This document shows positions 52,476 through 61,423 of a stretch of 64,000 nt of DNA, piece after piece. Source of the stretch: Limnospira fusiformis SAG 85.79 (lineage in GTDB: Bacteria; Cyanobacteriota; Cyanobacteriia; Cyanobacteriales; Microcoleaceae). Numbering within the stretch: the first letter of the stretch is position 1; each line of letters starts with the position of its first letter. Below the pieces are notes generated by a model. The model did not search any database, was not told the origin of the DNA, and saw only the letters and a list, made by a program, of their open reading frames with translations. The stretch lies in the NCBI RefSeq assembly GCF_012516315.1, contig NZ_CP051185.1:3027403-3091402 (forward strand). The letters run 5' to 3'. The translations under genes were made by a program, and so were the position numbers.

Positions 52476-55400
52476 TTACATTAACTCTCGAATCTGATCC
52501 AATAGTTCAGTCATGGAAATCCGACCCGATAGAAATTTGAGGGTGAGATGTTGAGTTAAACCCTGTAAGTCTGTGGGGATATGTTGAATGGGGGAACTGT
52601 TAGGTTTGGTATCAGGAGAAGTTTTAAATAAACCAGAATTGTCTAAAACCAGAATCGGCGGAATTGTTAAATCATCATGCTGAGAATTACCCAGGTTAAC
52701 TAAAGCCTCTAAAGCGTTTCGGAGAATGGGGGAAGTTTGATGGCGCACACAAATCAGCAATAAATCGACACTCTGATACTGTAATTGTTGCATAATTTCT
52801 TCCCAGGTTCTCCCCATAGTTCCCCGAAATCCTGCTGTTTGGAGATACTGAATCAATGCTTGCTCAATTTTGCTGGTTTGGTCAGCCGGGGGATAAAAAT
52901 TCGCCCTTTGATTACTTCCATCATCATCTAGGTTTACTAAGTCTGGTAATGTCAACAAATCCACCACCAAAATATGAGATTTCCAACTCATCCCCGCCGC
53001 CACTTGAATCACCTGTAAAAGACCTGGGTCAGCTTGTCGCCTCCTAGACCCCATATAAGTCTGGCTAATTTGAGGTAATAGACAGGGGAAAACCGATAAT
53101 CCTTGAATTTGATTGGCTGCTTGAGTTGTGGGTGTGTCTAGGGTGACTATGGGAAGATTAGCTAGATGTTTTTCATCTTTCAATTCCAGCAAAAATGCCA
53201 TGGGGTCATCAAGGTAATTAATAGACTCTAAAACCATAACATTAGGATGCCAAATTCTCGCCAGTAGTTCCGCCTGACCCAAATCATCAGCTTCCAAAAT
53301 CCGACAAGGGGAAGTTTGAGAAGTGTCGTTAATGGGTGATGGCAAGTTTTTGTCGGTTAAACTACCTGCTAAGCCTTGGTTTAATTCGTCGTGGTCAACT
53401 GGATTTAACCACAGGACTGTTAATCTCTTAATTGGTGCGATCGAGGGGGTTTTTTCCAGTTGATTAATCACTAACTTTAAATCTGACTTCTCGACAGGTA
53501 AACTCAGAAAACCATCACAGGTTACTTTCATAGCCCGCTTTTTTTCCCCTAAAGTAGCTGTAATAAATACGGGAATTTGACAGGTATCTACATCGGCTTT
53601 CAGCAAGGTTAGCACATCCCAACCTGATAAAAGTGGCAGTAAAGGATTGAGAAAAATCATCCGAGGTTGCAACCTTCTGGCTTTTTCTAAAGCCTCGGTT
53701 CCCGTCCTGGCGACGATGGCTCGATAACCCAATTTGGAGAGTTTATCACTCAAATCATCAATATATTTGGGGACGGCTTCGACAATCAAAATTAACCGAG
53801 ATTGTCCCTGGGTAGTGGGACGAGATAAATTGGTTTTAGGGTATGGAGAGGATGGATAAACGTCGGCTTTTTCCCAGTCTAATTTATCTGATTTCCAGCC
53901 GTTTACGGGAGGGACGGGAGGCAAAAGTAAGGTAAACTCAGTGCCTTTTCCTTGGTGGGAAATAAAGCTAATATCTCCACCATGAAGCCGGGCTAATCTT
54001 TGACAGAGAACTAATCCTAAACCTGTGCCTTCAAATTGACGATTTAGGGGACTTTCTAGCTGTTGGAACTTTTCAAAAATCAGATGTTGTTTTTGCTCGG
54101 GAATGCCAATACCTGTATCCCAAACTGTAAACACGATCCAATCCTCCCAACGGTTAACCCGTAAACCCATATAACCACCATCAGGAGTAAATTTAAAGGC
54201 ATTAGAAATTAGGTTGATTAGCATCTGGCGTAGACGCAATTCGTCGGCTTCAATAGTTTCTAGTCCGGGTTCGATTTCGATGCTAAATTTTTGGCTACCT
54301 AAGCTAGATTGACTATCCTTAATATCACCCTGCTGGTGCAGGTGCAGGACGGCTTCTAAAGCGCGATCGCATACGGTTTGAATGTTCACACCTTCGGGAG
54401 TTAGTTCTAACTGTCCGGTCTCAATGCGGGTTAAATCTAAGATATCATTAACCACCATCATCAGATGTCGTCCGCTTTGGTGGATCAGTTTGGCGTATTT
54501 AGCTTGGCGATCGCTTAATTCCCCCAAGGCTTTATCTTTCAGCAAACTAGACAACCCCAAAACCGCCGTCAAGGGAGTTTTCAGTTCATGGCTAATACAG
54601 GCTAAAAACTCATCTTTGAGTCGATTTAGTTGGATTAAATCGGCATTTTTAGCGGTCAACTCTTGAGCGACTCGATATTGTTCTGTGATATCCTGAGCAA
54701 TAATTAACCACCATTTATCAAAGCATTCTGTTAAACTTGGCTGTACCAAAGTCTGGCGGGTAAATTGCCACACTCGCTGCTGTTTGGATTGTGGACAAAT
54801 ACAGATATATGTTTCCGAATTAGACCCGATATCGCACCAGTTAGGGATATCGGAGATACACTCGTCTAACTGGCTGGTGTTGGGGTTAACCGCTGTGGTG
54901 GAGGAGATGGACGACCCTGGCATTGGGGAAGCCATGGTAGAATCGTCAGAGTTGCCACTGAGACGGACATGGGTTTTAGTGGAGTTGGGAACCCATTGGT
55001 TGACTGTTTCAGCGGCTTGCTGCAAGACTTCTGGTTCATTTCCGACCTGTTGCACCCAAGCCGTATTCTGCCCCAGGATTTCCCCGTTTTGGGTTTGAAT
55101 CATCATGGGTAGTGGCAATTGGTCTAGGAGTTGCAACAGGGAACCGAGAAACGAATCAAACCCCCCTTTCTGGACGGGTGACTGATATTCCGCCAATTGG
55201 ACTGGCTGACTAACTAGATATGGCAGTAGTTTGGCTAAGTCAATCAGCCCCAAAAATTCCTGTTTTTGATTAATGATAGCCAGAGGGGACAGACCCTCTG
55301 TTTGATGATTCTTACCGGATTGACAATAATAGGGATGCCATCCTAAATCATAACCAATTTGCTGCAAATAAGCCCAAAATTCTGGCCAATCTAAATAAGC

Positions 55401-55670
55401 GGGAATTAGAAGCAAGGGTTTAATGAGGCGATCGCTTAGATCGGCTAGGATGGCTTTTGTTAATGGCCGCTTTTTATTTTTTGTCGAAAATAAATAGGTA
55501 GTTAAATTACGCAGATACACTACCCCAATGGGATATTGCTGTTGGTTAACAACCACAACGCAATCATGATCACCTTCTGAGAATACTGACCACAACTGAT
55601 CAACGGTGATATCCTGACCACAAACTGGCACCCTCTTGATTATTGTCGGAAGAGAGATTTGAGAAAACAT
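52476..55670 (-). CDS. Hybrid sensor histidine kinase with degenerate receiver-like domains
   Basis: The 1064-residue protein starts with a CBS-like pair (residues 10-165), then a PAS-like region (about 190-330). A kinase core follows: His361 in CISHELKTPL, N-box LINLISNAFKF, DTGIGIP and GTGLGLVLCQRLARLHGG. A receiver-like domain at about 615-740 lacks the acidic pair (LIVEAVPKY) and has Asn instead of the phospho-acceptor Asp (IFLNPLLPLLSG). Two more receiver-like folds follow (VLWLNPVDHDEL..., then HILVVDLLTLPDLV...), also without a clear Asp at the acceptor position. So the C-terminal part is likely a signalling or binding module rather than a phosphorelay. The signal is unknown. Confidence 0.85.
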   Translation of the reverse strand: MFSQISLPTIIKRVPVCGQDITVDQLWSVFSEGDHDCVVVVNQQQYPIGVVYLRNLTTYLFSTKNKKRPLTKAILADLSDRLIKPLLLIPAYLDWPEFWAYLQQIGYDLGWHPYYCQSGKNHQTEGLSPLAIINQKQEFLGLIDLAKLLPYLVSQPVQLAEYQSPVQKGGFDSFLGSLLQLLDQLPLPMMIQTQNGEILGQNTAWVQQVGNEPEVLQQAAETVNQWVPNSTKTHVRLSGNSDDSTMASPMPGSSISSTTAVNPNTSQLDECISDIPNWCDIGSNSETYICICPQSKQQRVWQFTRQTLVQPSLTECFDKWWLIIAQDITEQYRVAQELTAKNADLIQLNRLKDEFLACISHELKTPLTAVLGLSSLLKDKALGELSDRQAKYAKLIHQSGRHLMMVVNDILDLTRIETGQLELTPEGVNIQTVCDRALEAVLHLHQQGDIKDSQSSLGSQKFSIEIEPGLETIEADELRLRQMLINLISNAFKFTPDGGYMGLRVNRWEDWIVFTVWDTGIGIPEQKQHLIFEKFQQLESPLNRQFEGTGLGLVLCQRLARLHGGDISFISHQGKGTEFTLLLPPVPPVNGWKSDKLDWEKADVYPSSPYPKTNLSRPTTQGQSRLILIVEAVPKYIDDLSDKLSKLGYRAIVARTGTEALEKARRLQPRMIFLNPLLPLLSGWDVLTLLKADVDTCQIPVFITATLGEKKRAMKVTCDGFLSLPVEKSDLKLVINQLEKTPSIAPIKRLTVLWLNPVDHDELNQGLAGSLTDKNLPSPINDTSQTSPCRILEADDLGQAELLARIWHPNVMVLESINYLDDPMAFLLELKDEKHLANLPIVTLDTPTTQAANQIQGLSVFPCLLPQISQTYMGSRRRQADPGLLQVIQVAAGMSWKSHILVVDLLTLPDLVNLDDDGSNQRANFYPPADQTSKIEQALIQYLQTAGFRGTMGRTWEEIMQQLQYQSVDLLLICVRHQTSPILRNALEALVNLGNSQHDDLTIPPILVLDNSGLFKTSPDTKPNSSPIQHIPTDLQGLTQHLTLKFLSGRISMTELLDQIRELM

Positions 55671-56028
55671 GAAAAAACTTGAACCCCAAACTGGTTTGGT
55701 CGCAGATACCTATGAGAGTCAATTTTCAGAGGAACTGCTCCCACTGATTTATTTTAGCCAGGAATAATGACTAACTTCAAATTTAAGTATTTTCTTAATC
55801 TTTCCTAACTGACATCCTCAATCATTGAGTAATCATAAGTCTATAGAGAAATTATTAAATTTTATGACTAAGGGCGCGAGATTTGGTTACCATTCCTCAC
55901 AGGGGACTCAGGCTGTTAGTAACCATGGAGGGGTTGATCCCTGCTGGGTGGTTATGACACTGCAATTGCCTCCCAAGTGTTACTGGGCTGGTATACTGAC
56001 CTAAGTTCAATTAGCTATAAGTTAAACC
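55671..56028. other. 358-base gap upstream of the glycosyltransferase gene
   Basis: The stretch holds one 46-codon plus-strand frame (55864-56004, MTKGARFGYHSSQGTQ...), which has no ribosome binding site or known relative and is probably not a gene. No clear promoter pair is visible. Nothing else is recognised. Confidence 0.4.
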
Positions 56029-57294
56029 ATGGGACAAGGAGATTATAGTCGTCAACAACCATATTTCCATGATCCCAAGGTAGATAAAGCCATTGAGGAT
56101 ATCTATGCTGATTTGGATAGCTGGACTTATGAGATTGACAAAAGCCAACCATCAAGATTTAATACTGTCAGCTTTTATGTAGTGTTACCGCCAGTTTTTT
56201 ATGAGGGGAGATTTATCAAAGGATTTTATTATAGTGAGTCGGTGGATTTGCTGAATCATGTCTTGCCGAATTTATCCCGTTATTTCTTCTCGTTGGCTTA
56301 CTCGATGTGGTGTTCCTATCCTTGGTCACAAACGGCTGATGCCTATTCCTGTTTGTATAATAACCGCGATCGCGCCCGGTGGTTTTTCCGAAATAATCCC
56401 GTTGATAAAGTGTTGATGACTTGCTACAATTCGGACTTTATTAATGAGTATATTATCGCCCCGAAACCCATAGAGACAAAAGATATTGATTTGCTTTGTG
56501 TTTCTCGGATTGCTCCCGAAAAGAATTTGCCGATGATTGCTAGGGGTTTAAAAGTGTATCGGCAAAAATATCAACACCACATTAAACTCTCTTTAATTGC
56601 TGGCGATCGCCACCTAGACTTTAATAACTTTGATAATAATGATGAGATTACCCGGAAAATTTTGGCAGAAATCACGTCAATACTAGGGAATCCCTGGGAT
56701 TATATTAATTTTATCAAGTATGCCAACAATTATCAAGAAATGCCAGCATATTATTCACGGTCAAGGGCTTATATTTTGGGGTCATTATTAGAGGGTAAAA
56801 ATCGCAGCCTGAGTGAGGCGATGAGTTGCAATATTCCGGTGATTTGTTTTGAGGAGTTTAATCAATACGCGAGGGGAAGCGATCGCCTTTTTCCCGAAGC
56901 GGCGGGTTTATGCGCCCAATTTGACCCCGAATCCCTAGCAGATACCATTCATCAAGTCTTAGCAAATCCGGGATTATTTAAACCCCGATTAAGCTATTTA
57001 AAACATCGAGGGAGAAAGAACTTTTTTAATACCTGTCTGACCGCCTTTCCCTATTATCAACAATCCATTCCCGACTACCACCATAACTCACCTTTTCATA
57101 GTCTGTGGCTAGATTTAGCCATTCAGGACAACTATCAAATGAGTCTATATGATTTCCTCTATGGACGATCTGAATATTCCCATCTCAGAGGTCTGGTGAA
57201 TATTTATAAACATCTCAATCAGTGGTTAGGCTGGCTACAGAGTCAAATAAATCGGAAATACCCCGGAATTTTGACCAATAAGCAACCGGGTTGA
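56029..57294 (+). CDS. Glycosyltransferase, GT4-like
   Basis: The C-terminal half has the GT-B donor-binding fold: VSRIAPEKNLPMIARGL (strand and helix with the conserved Lys), and SLLEGKNRSLSEAMSCNIPVI with the EGxxxxxxEA-type motif of GT4 enzymes that hold the nucleotide sugar. The N-terminal 150 residues are less typical, rich in aromatic residues, and have no signal peptide. It probably adds a sugar to a lipid or exopolysaccharide precursor; acceptor and donor are unknown. 421 residues, ATG with GGACAAGGAG after it. No other polysaccharide gene lies nearby. Confidence 0.75.
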   Translation: MGQGDYSRQQPYFHDPKVDKAIEDIYADLDSWTYEIDKSQPSRFNTVSFYVVLPPVFYEGRFIKGFYYSESVDLLNHVLPNLSRYFFSLAYSMWCSYPWSQTADAYSCLYNNRDRARWFFRNNPVDKVLMTCYNSDFINEYIIAPKPIETKDIDLLCVSRIAPEKNLPMIARGLKVYRQKYQHHIKLSLIAGDRHLDFNNFDNNDEITRKILAEITSILGNPWDYINFIKYANNYQEMPAYYSRSRAYILGSLLEGKNRSLSEAMSCNIPVICFEEFNQYARGSDRLFPEAAGLCAQFDPESLADTIHQVLANPGLFKPRLSYLKHRGRKNFFNTCLTAFPYYQQSIPDYHHNSPFHSLWLDLAIQDNYQMSLYDFLYGRSEYSHLRGLVNIYKHLNQWLGWLQSQINRKYPGILTNKQPG

Positions 57295-57309
57295 TTTGGT
57301 AAAAGGGGC

Positions 57310-57338
57310 TTGCCAAATTGCTCCGATTGTGATATAAT
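57310..57338 (+). promoter_or_regulatory. Promoter of the small zinc-ribbon gene
   Basis: TTGCCA (57310-57315) and TATAAT (57333-57338) have a 17-base spacer and lie 35 bases before the ATG at 57374. The -10 box is perfect. Confidence 0.65.
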
Positions 57339-57373
57339 GTGCTGGCTTGACCCAAAAGATATGGTTAGATAAT

Positions 57374-57589
57374 ATGACTAACGAACCATCCCAGGTCTGC
57401 CCAATTTGTGGCGTAAAAATTGTGAAAGCACCCGGAGGCGATCGTGTTTTATTCTCAGTAGGAGCGCCCGGAACCAGAGCCAGATTATGGGCGCGGGTGT
57501 GTCAGTTTGTGAAAAAACCAGGCTGCATAAATTCCGACCCCGCATTAATTGGTGAAACCAAACCCACAGACCCCTATCGACCGCAATAA
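57374..57589 (+). CDS. Small conserved protein with CPxC motif
   Basis: From ATG 57374 (MTNEPSQVCPICGV) the protein has 71 residues. Two cysteines form CPIC; two more (in VCQF and GCIN) follow about 40 and 47 residues later, so a zinc-ribbon-like site is possible. The middle VKAPGGDRVLFSVGAPGTRA is rich in Gly and Arg. From memory similar short proteins occur in many cyanobacteria; function unknown. An in-frame TTG at 57347 would give 80 residues. A good promoter precedes it, and it converges with spkB, with 10 bases between the stops. Confidence 0.65.
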   Translation: MTNEPSQVCPICGVKIVKAPGGDRVLFSVGAPGTRARLWARVCQFVKKPGCINSDPALIGETKPTDPYRPQ

Positions 57590-57599
57590 ATAGCCACTT

Positions 57600-59246
57600 T
57601 TACCAAAAGCAAAATTTGCGTTTTCCATTAGGCAAAATAGTCCGCCAGTTAGTGCGTGCTAAAGCCAACTGTTCATCCCCCACCATACAACCTCTAAGAT
57701 TAGCACCGCATAAATTAGCACCTCGCAAATTAGCGCGAGTCAAATATGCACCCTGCAAATTAGCACCTCTCAAATCCGCCTTTTCCAGATTAGCGGTACT
57801 CAGATAGGCATTTTCCAGATTAGCATTTTTGAGTTTAGCCTGAGTCAATCGTGCGCGGCCAAAATTAGCATCTCTCAAGTCAGCATTTTGAAAATTAATA
57901 TTACTAAGTCGCGCCTGATAGAAATTAGCACCTCTCCATTTTCCCCCGGACAAATTTAAGCCACTCAATTCACAATCGCCAAAATCTCGGTGTCCCTGAC
58001 TAAAAGCACTACGGAAATTATTTTCATTCCAATTATGGGAAGTAGAAGTTACGGTTTTCTGAGATAAGCCATCACTATGAATCGCAGTTACGGGAGCTCC
58101 CCGAGTAGCACTTAATCCCCCCCGGACAGGTCGTTTAGGGGTAGAGATTTCAGTCATTTCCTGTCGTTTTTTGCGTTCTCGGCGTTCCCGAATCAATTTC
58201 ACTTCCCTTTGGGGAGCAGTCATCATTATGGAGGTTTTATCATCGTTATAAATAGTTTGTTCTTCGGGTGGTTCTGGTTTGGGTTCAGGTGTGAATTCTG
58301 TAACTATAGGCTGAACGGACATATTAGCAGATAAATCATCTTCTGCATCATCCTGATGATCAAGAGCATATAAAACATCTTTGGCGGACTGGTAACGCTG
58401 ATAAACGGACACCGCCAACATTCTTTCTAAGACCAAACCAAAAGCATCACTGACATGGGTATGTTCTCGCCAGTGAACTTCCCCGGTGGTGGGGTTATGT
58501 TCCAAAGCGCTGGGAGATTTCCCGGTCAGTAAATAAATACAAGTCATTCCCACCGCATAAATATCACTAGCATAAACAGGTCGTAAAGACATCTGTTCCA
58601 TGGGAGCAAATCCCGAAGTTCCAATGGCAAAATTAGTAAAAGCGGTTTCTCCAGTTCCCATCATGGTGGCTTGATTTACTTTATCCTTAACCGCGCCAAA
58701 ATCAATGAGAACTAAACGATTATCCTGACGGCGACGAATGATATTAGCGGGTTTAATATCCCGGTGAATGACCTCTTGAGAATGGATATAATCGAGTAGT
58801 GGTAAAATATCCCGCAGAAACTCCTGAGTTTGTGCTTCGGTATAAGGTCCATTGGCTCTAACTTCTTGTTTGAGGGTCAAACCATCAACAAATTCTTGGA
58901 CTAAATAAAACTGTTTTTTCCCGACAAAGTAATCTAAAAGACGGGGAATTTGGGGATGATCACCAATTTTCCCCAGAGTTTTCGCCTCCCGCTGAAAAAG
59001 CTGTTGTGCCATTTCCAGGACTTTTTTAGAAGTGGCAGAAGGTCGCAATTGCTTAACTACACAAGCAGGATAGCCGGGAAGGGATAAATCCCGCGCTAGA
59101 AATGTGGCCCCAAAACCCCCCTTACCAATGGGTTTAACGACTAGGTAGCGATTTCGTAGCCGTAGCCGGGAACCACAAGCCTGACACTTGACAGCCTCGT
59201 TAGGGTTTTCGGGATTAGGACAACTGGGATTGGTACAGTAACTCAT
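57600..59246 (-). CDS. spkB: Serine/threonine protein kinase with pentapeptide repeats (SpkB type)
   Basis: The N-terminus has a zinc-ribbon-like Cys set (C4, C9, C21, C24 in CTNPSC...CQACG). The kinase domain (about residues 35-310) has the glycine loop IGKGGFGATF, Lys in CVVKQLRP, the catalytic loop VIHRDIKPANII and the DFG motif LIDFGAVKD. A charged linker follows, then about 17 pentapeptides (from ANFYQARLSN to the end). This is the layout of Synechocystis SpkB, which is linked to cell motility and oxidative stress; its Cys motif has been described as redox-related. The symbol is by architecture. 548 residues, with no membrane helix. Confidence 0.82.
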   Translation of the reverse strand: MSYCTNPSCPNPENPNEAVKCQACGSRLRLRNRYLVVKPIGKGGFGATFLARDLSLPGYPACVVKQLRPSATSKKVLEMAQQLFQREAKTLGKIGDHPQIPRLLDYFVGKKQFYLVQEFVDGLTLKQEVRANGPYTEAQTQEFLRDILPLLDYIHSQEVIHRDIKPANIIRRRQDNRLVLIDFGAVKDKVNQATMMGTGETAFTNFAIGTSGFAPMEQMSLRPVYASDIYAVGMTCIYLLTGKSPSALEHNPTTGEVHWREHTHVSDAFGLVLERMLAVSVYQRYQSAKDVLYALDHQDDAEDDLSANMSVQPIVTEFTPEPKPEPPEEQTIYNDDKTSIMMTAPQREVKLIRERRERKKRQEMTEISTPKRPVRGGLSATRGAPVTAIHSDGLSQKTVTSTSHNWNENNFRSAFSQGHRDFGDCELSGLNLSGGKWRGANFYQARLSNINFQNADLRDANFGRARLTQAKLKNANLENAYLSTANLEKADLRGANLQGAYLTRANLRGANLCGANLRGCMVGDEQLALARTNWRTILPNGKRKFCFW

Positions 59247-59339
59247 GGCGGTTGGAGATAACTCAATTTAAGATTAACGTCAGACCGCGAATTCGTGTAA
59301 GTAGCTATGTATATAGCAAGGCACAGGGAACTGATACAT

Positions 59340-60482
59340 TTACGCGACATTTATCCGGCTATTGCCTGACAATGCGACGATAGCACTATTACCCGTTAAG
59401 GTAACAGAGGCGGTATCCCGCAAAGCTTTTAGAAAGATTCCAAAAGCACCGTTCCAGTCCCTGGGTAGAGTGAACCCACACTCCGGACATCGGAACACTT
59501 TTGAGCCACCTAGCTGGGAATGCACATGACCACAGTGAGTACAGGTTTTGCTGGTGTATTCTTCCGTCACATCTACAACTGTGGTTCCAGTTATCTCGGC
59601 TTGATGTCTCAGGGTTAGTTTGAATCGATAATGCGCCCATGTCAGCATGGCGCGGGCAGTCTTGGATTTGATTTTCCGCTTGGCTTTGGCAACCATGTTG
59701 GAAGTCTCGAAGGTCGGCAGAAAAATTATGCTGTAGTTGTGAGTCAAGTAGTGAGCAATTTGTTTGTGGGCTTCATCAACTAGATTGCGGATTTTGGTTC
59801 TCATTCGTTGAGCCGCTTGCCTCATCCGTCGCCTCCTTGAACGACAGGGTTCCTTGGCGATTCGGCTCATCAAATCATCCAAATGTTGACATAGCCTAGT
59901 AATGCGTCCAATATTCCCGGAGCCAAATTCCAGAAACCGAGAGCCATCAAACCCAGTTATGAAAGTTCGCACACCCGGGTCTAATGCAATTACGCCATTC
60001 GCTTCAGTTGGGGTAACGGCAACTGGTTCAGGGAAAATCGCAAACCATCGACCTTTGGTAAACACCAACTGAGTCCCTTGCCCGCAAGTTTTAGGGATGG
60101 GTTCGGAAACCATGAAAGTTAATCCTTTCGTGAGTCTTGGATACCAACTCCCTGAAGAGAAATTAGTATTATTGAACTTAATCCCTTGAGAGCTGTCACG
60201 ACAACTTCTAAACCTGGCATCAGGACTGGCGGTCAAAGCCTGATAGGCATCAAAGATGGCATTTTGCCGAATGTGGCAGGGTGTTTCTTTGACCCATTCG
60301 GGTAAGTCACTCTGCATCACTTTATTGCGTAACTTTAACTTGCTTAGTCGTTTACCACTCCGGGATAATGCAATTGCTTGGTTGTAGCAATACCGACAAG
60401 CAGCCAGCCATTTACGCCAGACTTGATTTAGCTCGGGGCTGGGGTAAATCCGGATCTTCTTTGACCTGAGTTTTGTATTTAC
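59340..60482 (-). CDS. tnpB: IS607-type TnpB nuclease
   Basis: TnpB proteins are RNA-guided DNA nucleases that help the element persist. The coding match begins with NTKLRSKKIRIYPSPELNQV and has the RuvC-like Asp in IALDPGVRTFI, Glu in FLPTFETSN, and a final Asp in LPRDWNGAFGI. The zinc ribbon CTHCGH...CPECG is complete. The frame is open far upstream in the frame that overlaps the recombinase, but that part is not TnpB. No ATG lies near the homology start (about 60482); a GGAG motif precedes ACAAAACTC, where an ACA may stand in place of an ATG. A TTG at 60536 is the nearest start codon. So the body is intact but initiation is doubtful. Confidence 0.75.
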   Translation of the reverse strand, partial: VNTKLRSKKIRIYPSPELNQVWRKWLAACRYCYNQAIALSRSGKRLSKLKLRNKVMQSDLPEWVKETPCHIRQNAIFDAYQALTASPDARFRSCRDSSQGIKFNNTNFSSGSWYPRLTKGLTFMVSEPIPKTCGQGTQLVFTKGRWFAIFPEPVAVTPTEANGVIALDPGVRTFITGFDGSRFLEFGSGNIGRITRLCQHLDDLMSRIAKEPCRSRRRRMRQAAQRMRTKIRNLVDEAHKQIAHYLTHNYSIIFLPTFETSNMVAKAKRKIKSKTARAMLTWAHYRFKLTLRHQAEITGTTVVDVTEEYTSKTCTHCGHVHSQLGGSKVFRCPECGFTLPRDWNGAFGIFLKALRDTASVTLTGNSAIVALSGNSRINVA

Positions 60483-61020
60483 TCCGTCCGTATAATCTGG
60501 AGCTAAAGCAGTGGAGGATGGCGAGGATGTCCTCAACCATTTGTCGTTCTGGACTGAGACTTGTCTGGTTGAGAACCATGAGTTGGCACCTGTTTTGCTC
60601 ACAGAGCCATCGAAACCAGTCAAATCCAAATCTGGCCAATCGGTCTTTGTGGGCAACGACAACCATGCGGACATCTCCTGACAAGACTTGTCCCAGTAAG
60701 GCCAGCATTTTCTTTCCCTTGAAGTTGAGCCCGCCTCCGATTTCTGAGACGACTTCTGCTTCGGGGTAGAGGTTGGACAGTGCGGCCACCTGTCGGTTGA
60801 GGTCGGACTGCTGGGCGCGGCTACTAACTCTGGCATAGATAACGACTTTGCGTTTGTCACTGCCTGAAATGGAATCAGAATATGACTCAACGTTGTATCG
60901 TCGTTGCCCAGCGGGGGTTCTGATGGTCTCGATTGAGCCATTTTCGTCCCATCTGCGGAGTGTTCTTTCATGGACTCCAAGGATTTTGGCCGCTTCCTTG
61001 GGTTTGACATATCTGGCAAT
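60412..61020 (-). CDS. tnpA: IS607-type serine recombinase TnpA
   Basis: The protein has a MerR-like helix-turn-helix (RYVKPKEAAKILGVHERTLR), then the resolvase domain with VVIYARVSSRAQQSDLNRQ, where the Ser after ARVS is the DNA-linking nucleophile, and VVAHKDRLARFGFDWFRWL. These match IS607 transposases, which move as circles with little target specificity. The frame opens upstream with no ATG, GTG or TTG. GAGG lies 8 bases before an ATT codon (61018-61020), which I take as the likely start (202 residues). AUU can start translation at low rate; an alternative is a mutated ATG. A promoter at 61047-61074 fits this start. It overlaps tnpB by about 70 bases. Confidence 0.75.
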   Translation of the reverse strand: MARYVKPKEAAKILGVHERTLRRWDENGSIETIRTPAGQRRYNVESYSDSISGSDKRKVVIYARVSSRAQQSDLNRQVAALSNLYPEAEVVSEIGGGLNFKGKKMLALLGQVLSGDVRMVVVAHKDRLARFGFDWFRWLCEQNRCQLMVLNQTSLSPERQMVEDILAILHCFSSRLYGRSKYKTQVKEDPDLPQPRAKSSLA

Positions 61021-61046
61021 AGGTTTATCCTCAACTCTTCTCGCTT

Positions 61047-61074
61047 ATTATACCGTATTGCCCTAAAATGTTAA
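61047..61074 (-). promoter_or_regulatory. Promoter of the IS607 tnpA
   Basis: Read on the minus strand, TTAACA (61069-61074) and TATAAT (61047-61052) are separated by 16 bases. The transcript would start near 61040, about 20 bases before the ATT start codon. Confidence 0.55.
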
Positions 61075-61423
61075 CCTAATTTGAGATTAAATCATGCTCT
61101 TAACAGCAGGTCAAAGGATTTGATCTTGGATATTTCAGGAATAATAGTCGATCTCCTCACTCTGTAGACCTAACTACCATTCTAAGACTACCATTCTAAG
61201 ACAATTAACATGGTGGGTCTGCTCTATCTCTATGTATACCCATTATTGCCTAACTTTCTATGGGAACCTGTAATCAGGGGAATTAACGACTATTATCAAC
61301 GATCGCAACCCCAAAATCCAGTAATTGCTACCATCATCGGCTAACAGGTCTCCAGAAAAAAGTTTCGCCACTAGGCTAGTTGACTCCTTAGAATGGAGAA
61401 TCGGACAAAAAAATTGAAGTGAT
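61075..61423. other. Gap between IS607 element and pheT
   Basis: No gene is seen in these 349 bases. A 14-base direct repeat CTACCATTCTAAGA occurs twice in tandem at about 61174-61201. The pheT promoter must lie here, but I cannot name a clear -35/-10 pair. GAAGTG precedes the pheT ATG. Confidence 0.4.

Larger units (their letters stand above)
46512..52492. repeat. Duplication unit 2 (caspase - STAND - subtilase)
   Basis: This unit repeats unit 1 from the terminator remnant and leader (46512-46666) through both protease-module genes and the minus-strand gene to the 3' end of the histidine kinase. Homology to unit 1 is near perfect over the caspase and most of the STAND gene, absent over the STAND tails, and resumes at the 5' part of the minus-strand gene. 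Confidence 0.9.
59340..61074. mobile_element. IS607-family element
   Basis: Two minus-strand genes that overlap in different frames, a serine recombinase with an N-terminal MerR-type helix-turn-helix and a TnpB, form the usual IS607 gene pair. A promoter lies just upstream. The ends cannot be fixed, since IS607 elements lack clear inverted repeats. Both start codons look eroded. It sits between spkB and pheT. Confidence 0.75.

Noticed and set aside
55864..56004. 46-codon open frame before the glycosyltransferase gene
   Set aside because: No ribosome binding site and no known relative; kept only as a note in the gap entry.
60537..61034. Open frame that extends tnpB upstream to a TTG at 61034
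   Set aside because: The upstream part overlaps the serine recombinase in another frame, and its protein (Ser/Pro/Thr-rich) matches nothing in TnpB. It is frame overlap, not a fusion.
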